Positions 1 to 10,185 of a stretch of 64,000 bases of DNA are shown here, in pieces (the first letter of the stretch is position 1; each line of letters begins with the position of its first letter). Under the pieces are notes generated by a model, which ran no database searches, had not been told where the DNA came from, and saw only the letters and a list, made by a program, of their open reading frames with translations. The stretch lies in the NCBI RefSeq assembly GCF_044904705.1, contig NZ_JADIKL010000008.1:62001-126000 (forward strand), in the 5' to 3' direction. A program made the position numbers and the translations under genes. Origin of the DNA: Rhodanobacter_A agri (lineage in GTDB: Bacteria; Pseudomonadota; Gammaproteobacteria; Xanthomonadales; Rhodanobacteraceae).

Positions 1-1
1 C

Positions 2-160
2 GCCACGACATGTTTCGTCATGGTAACGGTTTGGGTGATCACTTACCTGGCCCGCGACGTCAGTCGCCAAGGGAACAGTTTTGAGAAATTGTTCCCTGTC
101 GCCGCGCGCGCGGCGACATCTAGCATGCCGAGGCATGATGGAGGCCGGCATGTCAACTGA
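2..160 (+). CDS. Possible 3' end of an upstream gene (partial)
   Basis: This frame is open from the window edge to a TGA at 158-160, giving about 52 codons that include a hydrophobic stretch (VMVTVWVITYLA) near the start. It would overlap the next gene's start by 11 bp, as in compact operons. Third-position GC is about two thirds, which is compatible with coding but lower than in the housekeeping genes. No family is recognised. It could also be chance, since inverted repeats lie inside it. Confidence 0.25.
   Translation, partial: ATTCFVMVTVWVITYLARDVSRQGNSFEKLFPVAARAATSSMPRHDGGRHVN
70..117. repeat. Two adjacent inverted repeats upstream of the small DNA-binding gene
   Basis: AGGGAACA (70-77) pairs with TGTTCCCT (90-97) across a 12-nt loop. 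It is followed at once by a perfect 20-bp palindrome at 98-117 made of GC-alternating sequence. They lie 33-80 bp before the predicted start at 150. They could be an autoregulatory operator or hairpins in a leader; neither is shown. Confidence 0.5.
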
Positions 161-434
161 TCAGATCAACGCCCGCGCGACAGAAATCGAAGAAGACCTT
201 TTGGCTCGCTACGGCGCCGTCATGGCTGGGCGCGACCTTCGCACCATCCTGGGCTATCCCAGCGGCGATGCTTTTCGGCATGCGGCACAGCGCAAGACGC
301 TGCCCATTCCGACGTTCTTCCTGAAAGGCCGCCGTGGCCGCTGTGCAGCCACTCGGGACGTAGCCCGCTGGATGGCCCTTCTTGGCCAGCCGGATTCCGA
401 TAGCAGCATGAATGTCGATGCGGAGGATTTATGA
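150..434 (+). CDS. Small putative winged-helix DNA-binding protein (AlpA/PrtN-like), hypothetical
   Basis: A 94-residue protein starting MSTDQINARATEIEEDLLAR. The start at 150 was chosen over earlier in-frame starts because GGAGG lies 5 nt upstream. The middle (LRTILGYPSGDAFRHAAQRK, then IPTFFLKGRRGRCAATRDVA) has the layout of short helix-turn-helix proteins in which a helix pair is followed by a basic GRRGR wing. I recall such proteins beside integrases and other mobile genes in Xanthomonadales and Burkholderiales, where they act like excisionase or PrtN-type activators. Here it sits directly before an IS1595-family transposase. Codon use is less GC-biased than in the core genes. The fold assignment is an inference from pattern; no target is known. 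Confidence 0.55.
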   Translation: MSTDQINARATEIEEDLLARYGAVMAGRDLRTILGYPSGDAFRHAAQRKTLPIPTFFLKGRRGRCAATRDVARWMALLGQPDSDSSMNVDAEDL

Positions 435-460
435 CCTAGCTCATAGCGGTCGATAAATCC
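425..460. repeat. Stem-loop spanning the stop codon of the small DNA-binding gene
   Basis: GGATTTATGACC (425-436) pairs with GGTCGATAAATCC (448-460) with one bulged base, and it covers the TGA at 432-434. A shorter dyad TATGA/TCATA lies inside it. With the next hairpin it makes a densely palindromic junction between two accessory genes. Confidence 0.5.
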
Positions 461-473
461 GGGCTCTAGACGT

Positions 474-515
474 ACGAAAGCCCAGCGCCCTGGCAGGGGT
501 TTACTGGGCTTTCGT
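474..515. terminator. Inverted repeat resembling a bidirectional terminator
   Basis: ACGAAAGCCCAG (474-485) pairs perfectly with CTGGGCTTTCGT (504-515), with an 18-nt loop. The AAAGCCC/GGGCTTT core is typical of terminators in high-GC proteobacteria, but the loop is long and no T-run follows. It separates the small DNA-binding gene from the transposase. Confidence 0.5.
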
Positions 516-680
516 AGGATGCAGGTTTGAGTGGTCTGCACCCCTAGTTTGCGTCATCACCCAGCGCTTTGCAACGTGCCTTTCAAGGCGCGGCAGGCCG
601 CTGTGTACCCGGTGGACTGTCCTAGTCCGGCGGCCCGTCTCAGGACCGGCCACTGCATCCCGTTCGCCTGGGCTACACGG

Positions 681-1799
681 ATGACGCAGCACTACCTGCA
701 CTCCAAGGAATCACGCAACTTCGCCAGAAAAATTAATAGCCTGACCAATGACGAGGCTGAGCAATGGCTGGCCTCGGCGCGATGGGGTGCTACCGATAAG
801 CAGGGTTGTCCAGCCTGCGGTCTGTTCCGCAAGCATTATCGCCGCGCCAAGACGCGGCGTTGGCGCTGCGCTAGCTGTTCTCGCGAGTTCAGCGTCACCA
901 GCGGTACACCGTTCCATGGGCGTAAGTTGCCCTTTGTAGACATGATTCGGCTATTCGCAGCGTTCGAGAATGGCGCGAAGGGCCAGTCGCTGCTGGAGGC
1001 CTCGCGCCGTGTGGGCTGTACCCCCAAAACTGCTCAGGTCTTCTTCGGAAAAATTCGGGAGTGGATGGTCCACGCCATGGACCTCTGTCCCCTAGGCGGT
1101 GCGTTCACAGTGCACATGGATGGTGGGTACTTTGGCGGTAAACCTCGCAAACCCAATCGTCGTGCCCGAATACCAAGAAGGGCACTCGAAGTACGCTTCG
1201 GGAAAAAAGCGCCAAAGAACCAGAACCAACCCTGGATAGAAGCCGGTATGACTTACCAGAATTGGTGTAAGCGTGCGCGGAAGCGCGTGGTGATATCGCT
1301 GTGTGAGTCCGCTGGGCACCGGATGGGGTCCGGCCGAGTCATGGCCTTCGTATGCTCGGGGGAGAACGAAGCGGAAGTGACTCGTTTGGCGAAAAATTTC
1401 CTCAGCCCTGACGCACGTGTGATGACTGATGAGAGCAGCGCTTACAGCACGCTCGGTGCGCTGGTTGCTGAGCATTACACGGTTTCACACGCCAACGAGT
1501 TCAGCACCAGCGAGGGCGTGTCAGACAATATGTGTGAGACGCTCTTCAGCCGCTTTCGGCGCAGCGAGTACGGTACGTTGCATGGATTCCGCCCAAAGTA
1601 TCTGCAGGACTATACCTGTGAGTTCGTGTGGCGAGAGAACCATCGTAAGCATGCGCAGGACAAGCGGTTCCGCATATTGATGATAGGAATGATGACTGCT
1701 CCAACATCTCGATGGTGGGCCGGTTACTGGCAGGGACGGTGCCGGCGAGAGGAGATTGGACTCGACTATTTCCTGGCACGCCTTCCTTCTACTAAATGA
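681..1799 (+). CDS. IS1595-family (ISXO2-like) transposase
   Basis: A 372-residue cut-and-paste transposase. An N-terminal zinc ribbon (C43-x2-C46 and C63-x2-C66, ending RCASC) precedes a helix-turn-helix-like segment and an ISXO2-type catalytic domain. Probable active-site residues are D147 (HMDGGYFGG), D250 (MTDESSAY) and E286 or N283 (SDNMCETLF). The start at 681 is preferred because MTQHYLHSKESRNF matches the family's usual MSQHFLLS opening; the reading frame extends 50 codons further upstream. The length is that of an intact family member. No terminal inverted repeats or target duplication could be recognised on either side, so the element may be degraded, or the gene may have become a fixed resident. 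The 3' end overlaps the convergent gene by 8 bp. Confidence 0.85.
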   Translation: MTQHYLHSKESRNFARKINSLTNDEAEQWLASARWGATDKQGCPACGLFRKHYRRAKTRRWRCASCSREFSVTSGTPFHGRKLPFVDMIRLFAAFENGAKGQSLLEASRRVGCTPKTAQVFFGKIREWMVHAMDLCPLGGAFTVHMDGGYFGGKPRKPNRRARIPRRALEVRFGKKAPKNQNQPWIEAGMTYQNWCKRARKRVVISLCESAGHRMGSGRVMAFVCSGENEAEVTRLAKNFLSPDARVMTDESSAYSTLGALVAEHYTVSHANEFSTSEGVSDNMCETLFSRFRRSEYGTLHGFRPKYLQDYTCEFVWRENHRKHAQDKRFRILMIGMMTAPTSRWWAGYWQGRCRREEIGLDYFLARLPSTK

Positions 1800-2319
1800 C
1801 GGGGAAGTCGTGAGTGCGCGTGAGTCGCCAATAAGCTTCGCTGTTCCCGTCGGTTACACCGGCGGCAGAAATGCCGTCTGTGTGCCGGTCAAGCAGCCCT
1901 TTCCTAGCCAAAGTTCTTAGTCGCTTACGCACGCAGTGGCGTATAGGTACGAGGGGAAATCGTTCTCGTTCTGGGAGATGCTGCAAGATCCGAACAACCA
2001 CCTCCGTCGTCGATAGCCAGTCACCGGCGAGACGAAGTTCTGTGAAGATGATCCGGCTCATTTGCCCATGAGGCAGTAGCCGCGCGCGCGCGTGTGGCCG
2101 AACTGGCCGAATATCCTCGGGATCCACGGGTATCTCATGGAGGCCAATAGTTTCGTCAAGCGCAGCCAATTGCTTAAGCAATGCTGCTGCACGACAGTCA
2201 AGCGAGGCTATCTTGTCGCGCAATTTGGCTCGCTCGTCGTCAAGCTTTAGAAGCGCTCCCGAGAAGCGGGAGCGCTTTGTAATCAACCACTTCAGTGCCG
2301 ATGGGGTGCGCCAAGTCAT
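1792..2319 (-). CDS. Hypothetical protein with coiled coil and C-terminal winged-helix-like domain
   Basis: A 175-residue protein. The start ATG at 2319 has AAGGTGA about 5 nt upstream. Residues about 22-60 are charged and heptad-like (LDDERAKLRDKIASLDCRAA), suggesting a coiled coil. A proline-rich linker (VDPEDIRPVRP) leads to about residues 85-165, whose pattern (LSTTEVVVRIL, then VRKRLRTLARKGLLDRH, then YWRL) reads as a winged helix. I do not recognise a named family; similar proteins occur next to integrases and transposases in Xanthomonadaceae. It converges on the transposase with an 8-bp overlap. A perfect 11-bp hairpin lies inside its first codons. A DNA-binding role is inferred. Confidence 0.6.
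   Translation of the reverse strand: MTWRTPSALKWLITKRSRFSGALLKLDDERAKLRDKIASLDCRAAALLKQLAALDETIGLHEIPVDPEDIRPVRPHARARLLPHGQMSRIIFTELRLAGDWLSTTEVVVRILQHLPERERFPLVPIRHCVRKRLRTLARKGLLDRHTDGISAAGVTDGNSEAYWRLTRTHDFPVI
2251..2277. repeat. Perfect hairpin inside the 5' part of a coding region
   Basis: AAGCGCTCCCG (2251-2261) pairs perfectly with CGGGAGCGCTT (2267-2277) across the loop AGAAG. It looks like a terminator stem but lies within codons 15-23 of the minus-strand hypothetical gene and has no T-run on either strand. Confidence 0.6.
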
Positions 2320-2387
2320 GGCTCACCTTATCGGTCTTCAGCGTCCGGTGCCTGGGGCACCTGCTACCAAATGGCGTGCCTTGCAAG

Positions 2388-2414
2388 AAAAGCCCCGCGC
2401 GAGGCGGGGCTTTT
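2388..2414. terminator. Bidirectional intrinsic terminator after gcvP
   Basis: AAAAGCCCCGC, loop GCGAG, GCGGGGCTTTT. The 11-bp stem with A- and T-runs ends 23 bp past the gcvP stop and can act from both sides. Confidence 0.85.
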
Positions 2415-2437
2415 CCGGCGACACGATGTGCGGGGGC

Positions 2438-5359
<2,922 letters not shown>

Positions 5360-5398
5360 GGGGGCGTCCGAAGTCTGCGTGCATGCCGCACGCTAGCG

Positions 5399-5573
5399 CC
5401 CCTCTGTCCTTTTGCCTGAGAGTTTGGAGGCGTGAGCCTCGTGCCCCTTCGGCGCCGGATTCAACCGGTCTCTCCAGAGTGCTTTGCGCAGGATGGTACG
5501 GGGCCTGAGCGATTACGGGCGTTGCGCCTTCGGCAGCGGTGCGCTTCTCGCGAAGGCGCCGCTTCTCCCACCA
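5399..5573 (-). promoter_or_regulatory. Tandem glycine riboswitch (two aptamers) controlling gcvP
   Basis: Read on the minus strand, aptamer 1 runs from GGGAGAAGC (about 5569) through GCCGAAGGCGCAACGCC and CGCTCAGGC. Aptamer 2 starts at CTCTGGAGAGACC (about 5479) and continues through GCGCCGAAGGGGCA, AAACTCTCAGGCAAAAGGAC and AGAGGGG (5399). These are the conserved glycine-aptamer motifs, twice, with a short linker as in tandem glycine riboswitches. It ends 39 nt before the gcvP start and probably turns gcvP on when glycine is abundant. Whether control is transcriptional or translational is not clear from the sequence. Confidence 0.93.
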
Positions 5574-5590
5574 TGCGTTTGTAGCCGGCG

Positions 5591-5596
5591 ATTATA
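5591..5596 (-). promoter_or_regulatory. Candidate -10 box for the gcvP riboswitch transcript
   Basis: A perfect TATAAT on the minus strand, 18 nt before aptamer 1. No good -35 match lies at 16-18 bp spacing, so it may need an activator. Confidence 0.55.
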
Positions 5597-5817
5597 CAGC
5601 GGAGACGGGCTGCGCGCCTCGCTCGTGTGGCCTGATGACCGTGCCACGAGGCGCGGTTCAGGTATTGCGCGGCCAGGCCGGGTTGAAACACGCCTGGCCG
5701 AGGTCGCCGCACCGCGCCGGTGCGCTCGCGGGAGCACCGGCGGCCTGCCGGGAAAGGATGTCGAAGACGGAGCCGGAGGCTATGCTCGACCCATCCCCGG
5801 AAAACGATTCAAACACC

Positions 5818-6225
5818 ATGATCCGTATCGGCGAAATCGACCACATCGTGCTGCGCGCCATCGATCCCGAGGCGATGCGGCATTTCTACTGCGACGTGTT
5901 GGGTTGCCGCGTGGAGCGCCGGCAGGACGAGATCGGCCTGGTGCAGTTGCGCGCCGGCGCCTCGCTGATCGACCTGGTAGGCATGGACGGCAAACTTGGC
6001 CGTCAGGGCGGTGCGGCGCCGGGCAGGGAGGGCCACAACATGGATCACCTCTGCCTGCGCGTGGAGGACTACGACGAAGCCGCGATCCTGGCTCATCTCA
6101 AGGCGCACGGCGTGCGCATCGGCGATCTGGGCATGCGCTACGGCGCGCGCGGCGAAGGCCCGTCGATCTACTGCTACGACCCGCAGGGCAACATGGTCGA
6201 GCTGAAAGGGCCGGCGAGCCCTTGA
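5818..6225 (+). CDS. VOC-superfamily (glyoxalase/bleomycin-resistance fold) protein
   Basis: A 135-residue single-domain vicinal oxygen chelate protein. Its opening, IRIGEIDHIVLRAIDPEAM, and its second half, NMDHLCLRVEDYDE and then IYCYDPQGNMVEL, are the paired beta-alpha-beta-beta-beta modules with metal-ligand positions H (IDHI), H (MDHLC) and E (MVELK). Such proteins include glyoxalase I, dioxygenases and antibiotic-binding proteins; substrate cannot be told. The start at 5818 fits the fold; an in-frame ATG at 5782 with GGAG nearby would add 12 residues. It is monocistronic, ahead of a shared terminator with tRNA-Leu. Confidence 0.85.
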   Translation: MIRIGEIDHIVLRAIDPEAMRHFYCDVLGCRVERRQDEIGLVQLRAGASLIDLVGMDGKLGRQGGAAPGREGHNMDHLCLRVEDYDEAAILAHLKAHGVRIGDLGMRYGARGEGPSIYCYDPQGNMVELKGPASP

Positions 6226-6257
6226 GGCGGTCGTCGAGGACCGCGATCTGCAGAAAC

Positions 6258-6287
6258 GACGAAGCCCGCATCGCTGCGGGCTTCGTC
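6258..6287. terminator. Bidirectional terminator between the VOC gene and tRNA-Leu
   Basis: GACGAAGCCCGC (6258-6269) pairs perfectly with GCGGGCTTCGTC (6276-6287) around a 6-nt loop. It lies just past the 3' end of tRNA-Leu and just past the VOC gene. Confidence 0.75.
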
Positions 6288-6293
6288 TACAAT

Positions 6294-6378
<85 letters not shown>

Positions 6379-6416
6379 AGGTGTCGCGCGAGCCGTTCGG
6401 GCTGCGTGAGCCGCGT

Positions 6417-6445
6417 AGATTAGGGATCGGTCCGGCCTCTGTCAA
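6417..6445 (-). promoter_or_regulatory. Sigma-70 promoter of tRNA-Leu
   Basis: On the minus strand TTGACA (6445-6440), a 17-bp spacer, then TAATCT (6422-6417). This is near-consensus and about 40 bp ahead of the mature tRNA. The -35 lies inside a palindrome, GTCAAC-N5-GTTGAC (6441-6457). Confidence 0.8.
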
Positions 6446-6514
6446 CACTTTGTTGACGCACCCATCCAAGACACTGCACCGTTCGCGGCGCGGTACCCCA
6501 CACAAGGCTATTTC

Positions 6515-9082
6515 GTGACCAGAAAAAACAAGGAAGGCAAGCGCGCGGACAGCCGCGCGCCGGCCGGGAAGACCCCCTCTCCCCGCAAGAACACTGGCGG
6601 GGATGCGGCCGTCGGCAAGCGCAAGCGGACCAGCTCCGCGCGTGACCCGCAGGCCGAGCGCGAGGCGCAACGCTACGAGCGGCCCATCCCCAGCCGCGAG
6701 GCCATCCTCGCCCTGCTGGAGGAGCGCGGCGAACTGCTCACCGAGGCGCGCATCGCCGAAGCGCTGGAACTGCATGACGCCAACGACCTCTACGCGCTGC
6801 ACAAGCGCCTGGGCGCGATGGTGCGCGACGGCCAGCTGCTGCTGGGCCGGCGCGGCGGCTACGCGCCGGTGCAGAAGCTCGACCTGATACCCGGCGTGGT
6901 GCTGGCGAACGCCGAAGGCTACGGTTTCCTGCGCCCCGACGAAGGCGGCGAGGATCTCTACCTTTCGCCGCAGCAGATGCGCGGCGTGCTGCACGGCGAT
7001 CGCGTGCTGGCCAGCGTGATCGGCGTGGACCGGCGCGGACGGCGCCAGGGCGCCATCGCCGAGGTGTTGCAGCGGCGTTCGCCGCGGCTGGTGGGCCGGG
7101 TGGTGGTGGAGAACGGCGTGACCCTGGTAGCGCCGGACGACCGTCGCCTGCACCAGGACGTGATGATCCCGCCCGGCGAGACCCAGGGCGCGCGCGCCGG
7201 GCAGATCGTGGTGGCCGAGATCACCGATCCGCCGACCCCGCACCGCGGCCCGCTGGGTGCGATCCGTGCCGTGCTGGGCGAACGCCTGCAACCCTCGCTG
7301 CTGATCGAGATGGCGATTGCCAGCCACGACCTGCCGCACGACTGGCCACCCGAGGTGCTGCGCGATGCGGCCGAGGTGGAACCCGAGGTCACCGCCGCCG
7401 AGCGCGAGGGCCGCGTCGACCTGCGCAAGCTGCCGCTGGTGACCATCGACGGCGCCGACGCGCGCGATTTCGACGATGCCGTGTACGCCGAGCCGAAACG
7501 CGGCGGCGGCTGGCGGCTGGTGGTCGCGATCGCCGACGTGTCGCACTACGTGCCGGTGGGCAGCGCGCTGGACAAGGAAGCCTACGAGCGCAGCACCTCC
7601 ACCTATTTCCCGGGCTTCGTGGTGCCGATGCTGCCGGAGACGCTGTCCAACGGCATCTGCTCGCTCAACCCCAGGGTCGAGCGGCTGTGCATGGTCTGCG
7701 ACATGGTGGTCGACGCCGACGGCGAGGTGGCGAAGTCGAAGTTCTACCCGGCGGTGATGCGTTCGCACGCGCGGCTCACCTACGACCAGGTGTGGCAGGC
7801 GGTGGGTTTACGCGAAGCCGGCGCGCTCGATGCGGTGTCCGACGTGTTGCCGCAGCTGGAAAACCTGTACGCGCTGTACAAGGCGATGGCCGCGCAACGC
7901 AAGCAGCGCGGCGCGATCGACTTCGAGACGCCCGAGGTGAAGTTCCGCCTCGATCAGCGTGGCGAGGTGGAATCGGCCGGCGCCACCGCGCGCAACGACG
8001 CGCACAAGCTGATCGAGGAATGCATGATCGCCGCCAACGTGCAGGCGGCGCTGTTCCTGGAAAAGAAGAAGATCCCCGCGCTGTTCCGCGCCCACGAGCC
8101 GCCGCCGGCGGAGAAGTACGAGGACCTGCAGCAGTTCCTGCGCGAGTTCAAGCTGCGCATGCCGCCGGTGGAGGAGGTGACCCCGGCCGACTTCGCCGAA
8201 ATCCTGCGCATGGTGCAGGACCGCCCGGAGCGCGAGTTGATCCAGAGCGTGCTGCTGCGCGCGCAGAGCATGGCGGCCTACCAGCCGGACAACCGCGGCC
8301 ACTTCGGCCTGGCGTTGTCGGCCTATGCGCACTTCACCTCGCCGATCCGTCGTTACCCGGACCTGCTGGTGCATCGCGCGATCCGCTACGCGCTCACCGG
8401 CGGCAAGCCGGCCGGCTACGTGTACACGCCGGCACAGATGGCGACGATGGCGGTGCACTGCTCGCAGCGCGAACGCCGCGCCGAAGAGGCCGAGCGCGAC
8501 GTGGACGAGCGCTACAAGTGCGCGTGGATGGCCAAGCACGTGGGCGAGGAATTCGCCGGCGTGGTCACCGGCGTCACCTCGTTCGGCCTGTTCGTGGAAC
8601 TGGACGAGTCCAAGGTCTCGGGCCTGGTGCACATCAGCCAGCTCAGCAACGACTACTACCACTTCGATCCGCAGCGCCATCTGCTGAAGGGCGAACGCAC
8701 CGGTGCGCAGTACCGGCTCGGCGACCACGTGCGCGTGCAGGTGCTGCGCGCCAGCCTGGAGGATCGCAAGATCGACTTCCGGCTGGCATCGCCGCGCGCT
8801 TCCGCCGCGCCCCCGCGCAGCGGCAAGGCCTACGACTACGCCGCGACGGGCGAACGCTATTCGCTGCCGGGGCGCAAGCCGTCGCCGGTTCCGACGACGG
8901 CGCGGCGTACAGAGGTGGTGTTGCCGGTGCTGCCGCCGCGCGATAATCCGCCCCCCGCTGCCGCGCGCCCGCCCAAACCGGCGAAGAAGAGTGGCGGCAA
9001 GCAAGGCAAGGTCGCGCAGAAGGCGCCGCGCGCGGCGAAGAAGCCGGCCACGCGTCCACCGAAACCGAAAGGCAGGAAATGA
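6515..9082 (+). CDS. rnr: Ribonuclease R
   Basis: An 855-residue 3'-to-5' exoribonuclease that degrades structured RNA, including defective rRNA and mRNA. Starting from GTG at 6515, it has a basic lysine-rich N-tail, a winged-helix region (AILALLEERGELL), cold-shock domains (about 110-280), the RNB catalytic domain, an S1 domain (GEEFAGVVTGVTSFGLFVEL) and a long Lys/Ala/Pro-rich tail. The catalytic acidic cluster is D312, D318, D320 and D321 (DARDFDDAVY). It overlaps rlmB by 4 bp, so the two are co-translated; the same pairing occurs in many gammaproteobacteria. The basic tail is longer than in E. coli. Confidence 0.97.
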   Translation: MTRKNKEGKRADSRAPAGKTPSPRKNTGGDAAVGKRKRTSSARDPQAEREAQRYERPIPSREAILALLEERGELLTEARIAEALELHDANDLYALHKRLGAMVRDGQLLLGRRGGYAPVQKLDLIPGVVLANAEGYGFLRPDEGGEDLYLSPQQMRGVLHGDRVLASVIGVDRRGRRQGAIAEVLQRRSPRLVGRVVVENGVTLVAPDDRRLHQDVMIPPGETQGARAGQIVVAEITDPPTPHRGPLGAIRAVLGERLQPSLLIEMAIASHDLPHDWPPEVLRDAAEVEPEVTAAEREGRVDLRKLPLVTIDGADARDFDDAVYAEPKRGGGWRLVVAIADVSHYVPVGSALDKEAYERSTSTYFPGFVVPMLPETLSNGICSLNPRVERLCMVCDMVVDADGEVAKSKFYPAVMRSHARLTYDQVWQAVGLREAGALDAVSDVLPQLENLYALYKAMAAQRKQRGAIDFETPEVKFRLDQRGEVESAGATARNDAHKLIEECMIAANVQAALFLEKKKIPALFRAHEPPPAEKYEDLQQFLREFKLRMPPVEEVTPADFAEILRMVQDRPERELIQSVLLRAQSMAAYQPDNRGHFGLALSAYAHFTSPIRRYPDLLVHRAIRYALTGGKPAGYVYTPAQMATMAVHCSQRERRAEEAERDVDERYKCAWMAKHVGEEFAGVVTGVTSFGLFVELDESKVSGLVHISQLSNDYYHFDPQRHLLKGERTGAQYRLGDHVRVQVLRASLEDRKIDFRLASPRASAAPPRSGKAYDYAATGERYSLPGRKPSPVPTTARRTEVVLPVLPPRDNPPPAAARPPKPAKKSGGKQGKVAQKAPRAAKKPATRPPKPKGRK

Positions 9083-9825
9083 GCGAGCACTGGATCGTCG
9101 GCATCAACCCGGTCGATGGCGCCCTGAACAACGACGCTTCGCGCATACGCGAGCTGCTGGTCGAAAACGGCCAGCGCAACGCCCGCGTGCACGAACTGGC
9201 CGAGCGCGCAAAGGCGCTGAAGATCCCGGTGCACCATCGCCCGCGCGAGCAGCTGGACAAGCTGGCCGGCGAAGCGCGCCACCAGGGCGTGGTAGCCCTG
9301 TATGAGGCGCCGGCGCTGGCGGGCGAGGGCGATCTGCCGGGCTTGCTGGAGCAGGCCGGCGGCGCGGCGCTGGTCCTGGTGCTGGACGGCGTCACCGACC
9401 CGCACAACCTCGGTGCCTGCCTGCGCAGCGCGGCGGCGGCCAAGGCAACGGCGGTGATCGTGCCCAAGGATCGCGCGGTAGGCCTGACCCCGGTGGTGCG
9501 CCGCGCCTCGGCCGGCGGCGCCGACCGCGTGCCGCTGATCGCGGTGACCAACCTCGCGCGCACGCTGCGCAGCCTGAAGGACGCCGGGGTGTGGATCACC
9601 GGCCTCGCCGGCGATACCGAGCAATCGATCTACGGCATCGACCTCAAGGGGCCGGTGGCCGTGGTGATGGGCAGCGAAGGCGAGGGCCTGCGCCGGCTCA
9701 CCCGCGAGACCTGCGATTTCGTGGCGAAGATCCCCATGCCGGGCGCGATGGAGAGCCTCAACGTTTCCGTGGCGACCGGCGTCGTACTGTTCGAGGCGCT
9801 GCGCCAACGGAGCGGACTGCGATGA
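9079..9825 (+). CDS. rlmB: 23S rRNA (guanosine-2'-O-)-methyltransferase RlmB
   Basis: A 248-residue SPOUT (TrmH-type) methyltransferase that 2'-O-methylates a guanosine in 23S rRNA (G2251 in E. coli). An N-terminal substrate-binding domain (about 1-75, RIRELLVENGQRN) precedes the knotted domain with its three motifs: DGVTDPHNLGACLRSA, VMGSEGEGLRRL, and IPMPGAMESLNVSVA. It overlaps rnr by 4 bp (ATGA) and the following small membrane gene by 4 bp, giving a three-gene translationally coupled unit. Confidence 0.95.
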   Translation: MSEHWIVGINPVDGALNNDASRIRELLVENGQRNARVHELAERAKALKIPVHHRPREQLDKLAGEARHQGVVALYEAPALAGEGDLPGLLEQAGGAALVLVLDGVTDPHNLGACLRSAAAAKATAVIVPKDRAVGLTPVVRRASAGGADRVPLIAVTNLARTLRSLKDAGVWITGLAGDTEQSIYGIDLKGPVAVVMGSEGEGLRRLTRETCDFVAKIPMPGAMESLNVSVATGVVLFEALRQRSGLR

Positions 9826-10097
9826 CCTTCTACTGGCACGACTGGGCCGGCTACATCGGCGTGCTGCTGGTGCTGCTGGCGTTCTACCTGCTGCAGGCCC
9901 ACAAGCTGCACGGCAACGGGCTGATCTATCAGTTGATGAATGTGCTGGGCGCGGTGGGCGTGATGCTGTCGCTGCTGTTCGGCAGCTTCAACTGGCCTGC
10001 CTTCATCATGCAGCTGGCGTGGCTGCTGATCGGTATCTTCGGTATGGCGCGCGGTGCGCAGCGGCGCCGCGAAGCGCGGCAGGCACGCCTGCCCTGA
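9822..10097 (+). CDS. CBU_0592-like small inner-membrane protein
   Basis: A 91-residue protein of unknown role with three hydrophobic segments (about 8-27, 35-53 and 57-76) and a basic tail (RRREARQARLP). The pattern W-D-x-x-G-Y-x-G-V-x-L, then LLQAHKL, then Y-x-x-x-N-x-x-G-A, is that of the CBU_0592-like membrane domain as I recall it. It overlaps rlmB by 4 bp, so its translation depends on that gene. No reaction is known. Confidence 0.7.
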   Translation: MTFYWHDWAGYIGVLLVLLAFYLLQAHKLHGNGLIYQLMNVLGAVGVMLSLLFGSFNWPAFIMQLAWLLIGIFGMARGAQRRREARQARLP

Positions 10098-10116
10098 TCC
10101 TGCCTGCCGGGCAGGC

Positions 10117-10164
10117 CGCGGCGGGACGGCCCGCCGCGTTTCTCCATCGCGGGGACGGCCCTGC
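10117..10164 (+). promoter_or_regulatory. Predicted guanidine-II (mini-ykkC) riboswitch
   Basis: Two consecutive stem-loops, each closed by GG/CC next to the tetraloop ACGG. Hairpin 1 (10117-10138) has 9 bp. Hairpin 2 (10149-10164) has 6 bp with one G-U pair. The linker is 10 nt. Paired hairpins with ACGR loops just before a ribosome site are the signature of the guanidine-II class, whose known targets include SMR exporters. AAGGAG (10174-10179) follows hairpin 2 by 9 nt, and sugE starts at 10186. Confidence 0.85.
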
Positions 10165-10185
10165 ATTGCCTGCAAGGAGTCAGTC

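Noticed and set aside
81..149. N-terminal extension of the small DNA-binding protein from TTG at 81
   Set aside because: The extension is Arg/Cys-rich, crosses a palindrome, and the ATG at 150 has a good ribosome site.
435..1900. Terminal inverted repeats and target duplication for the IS1595 element
   Set aside because: No matching pair could be found around the transposase by eye, so the element boundaries are not annotated.
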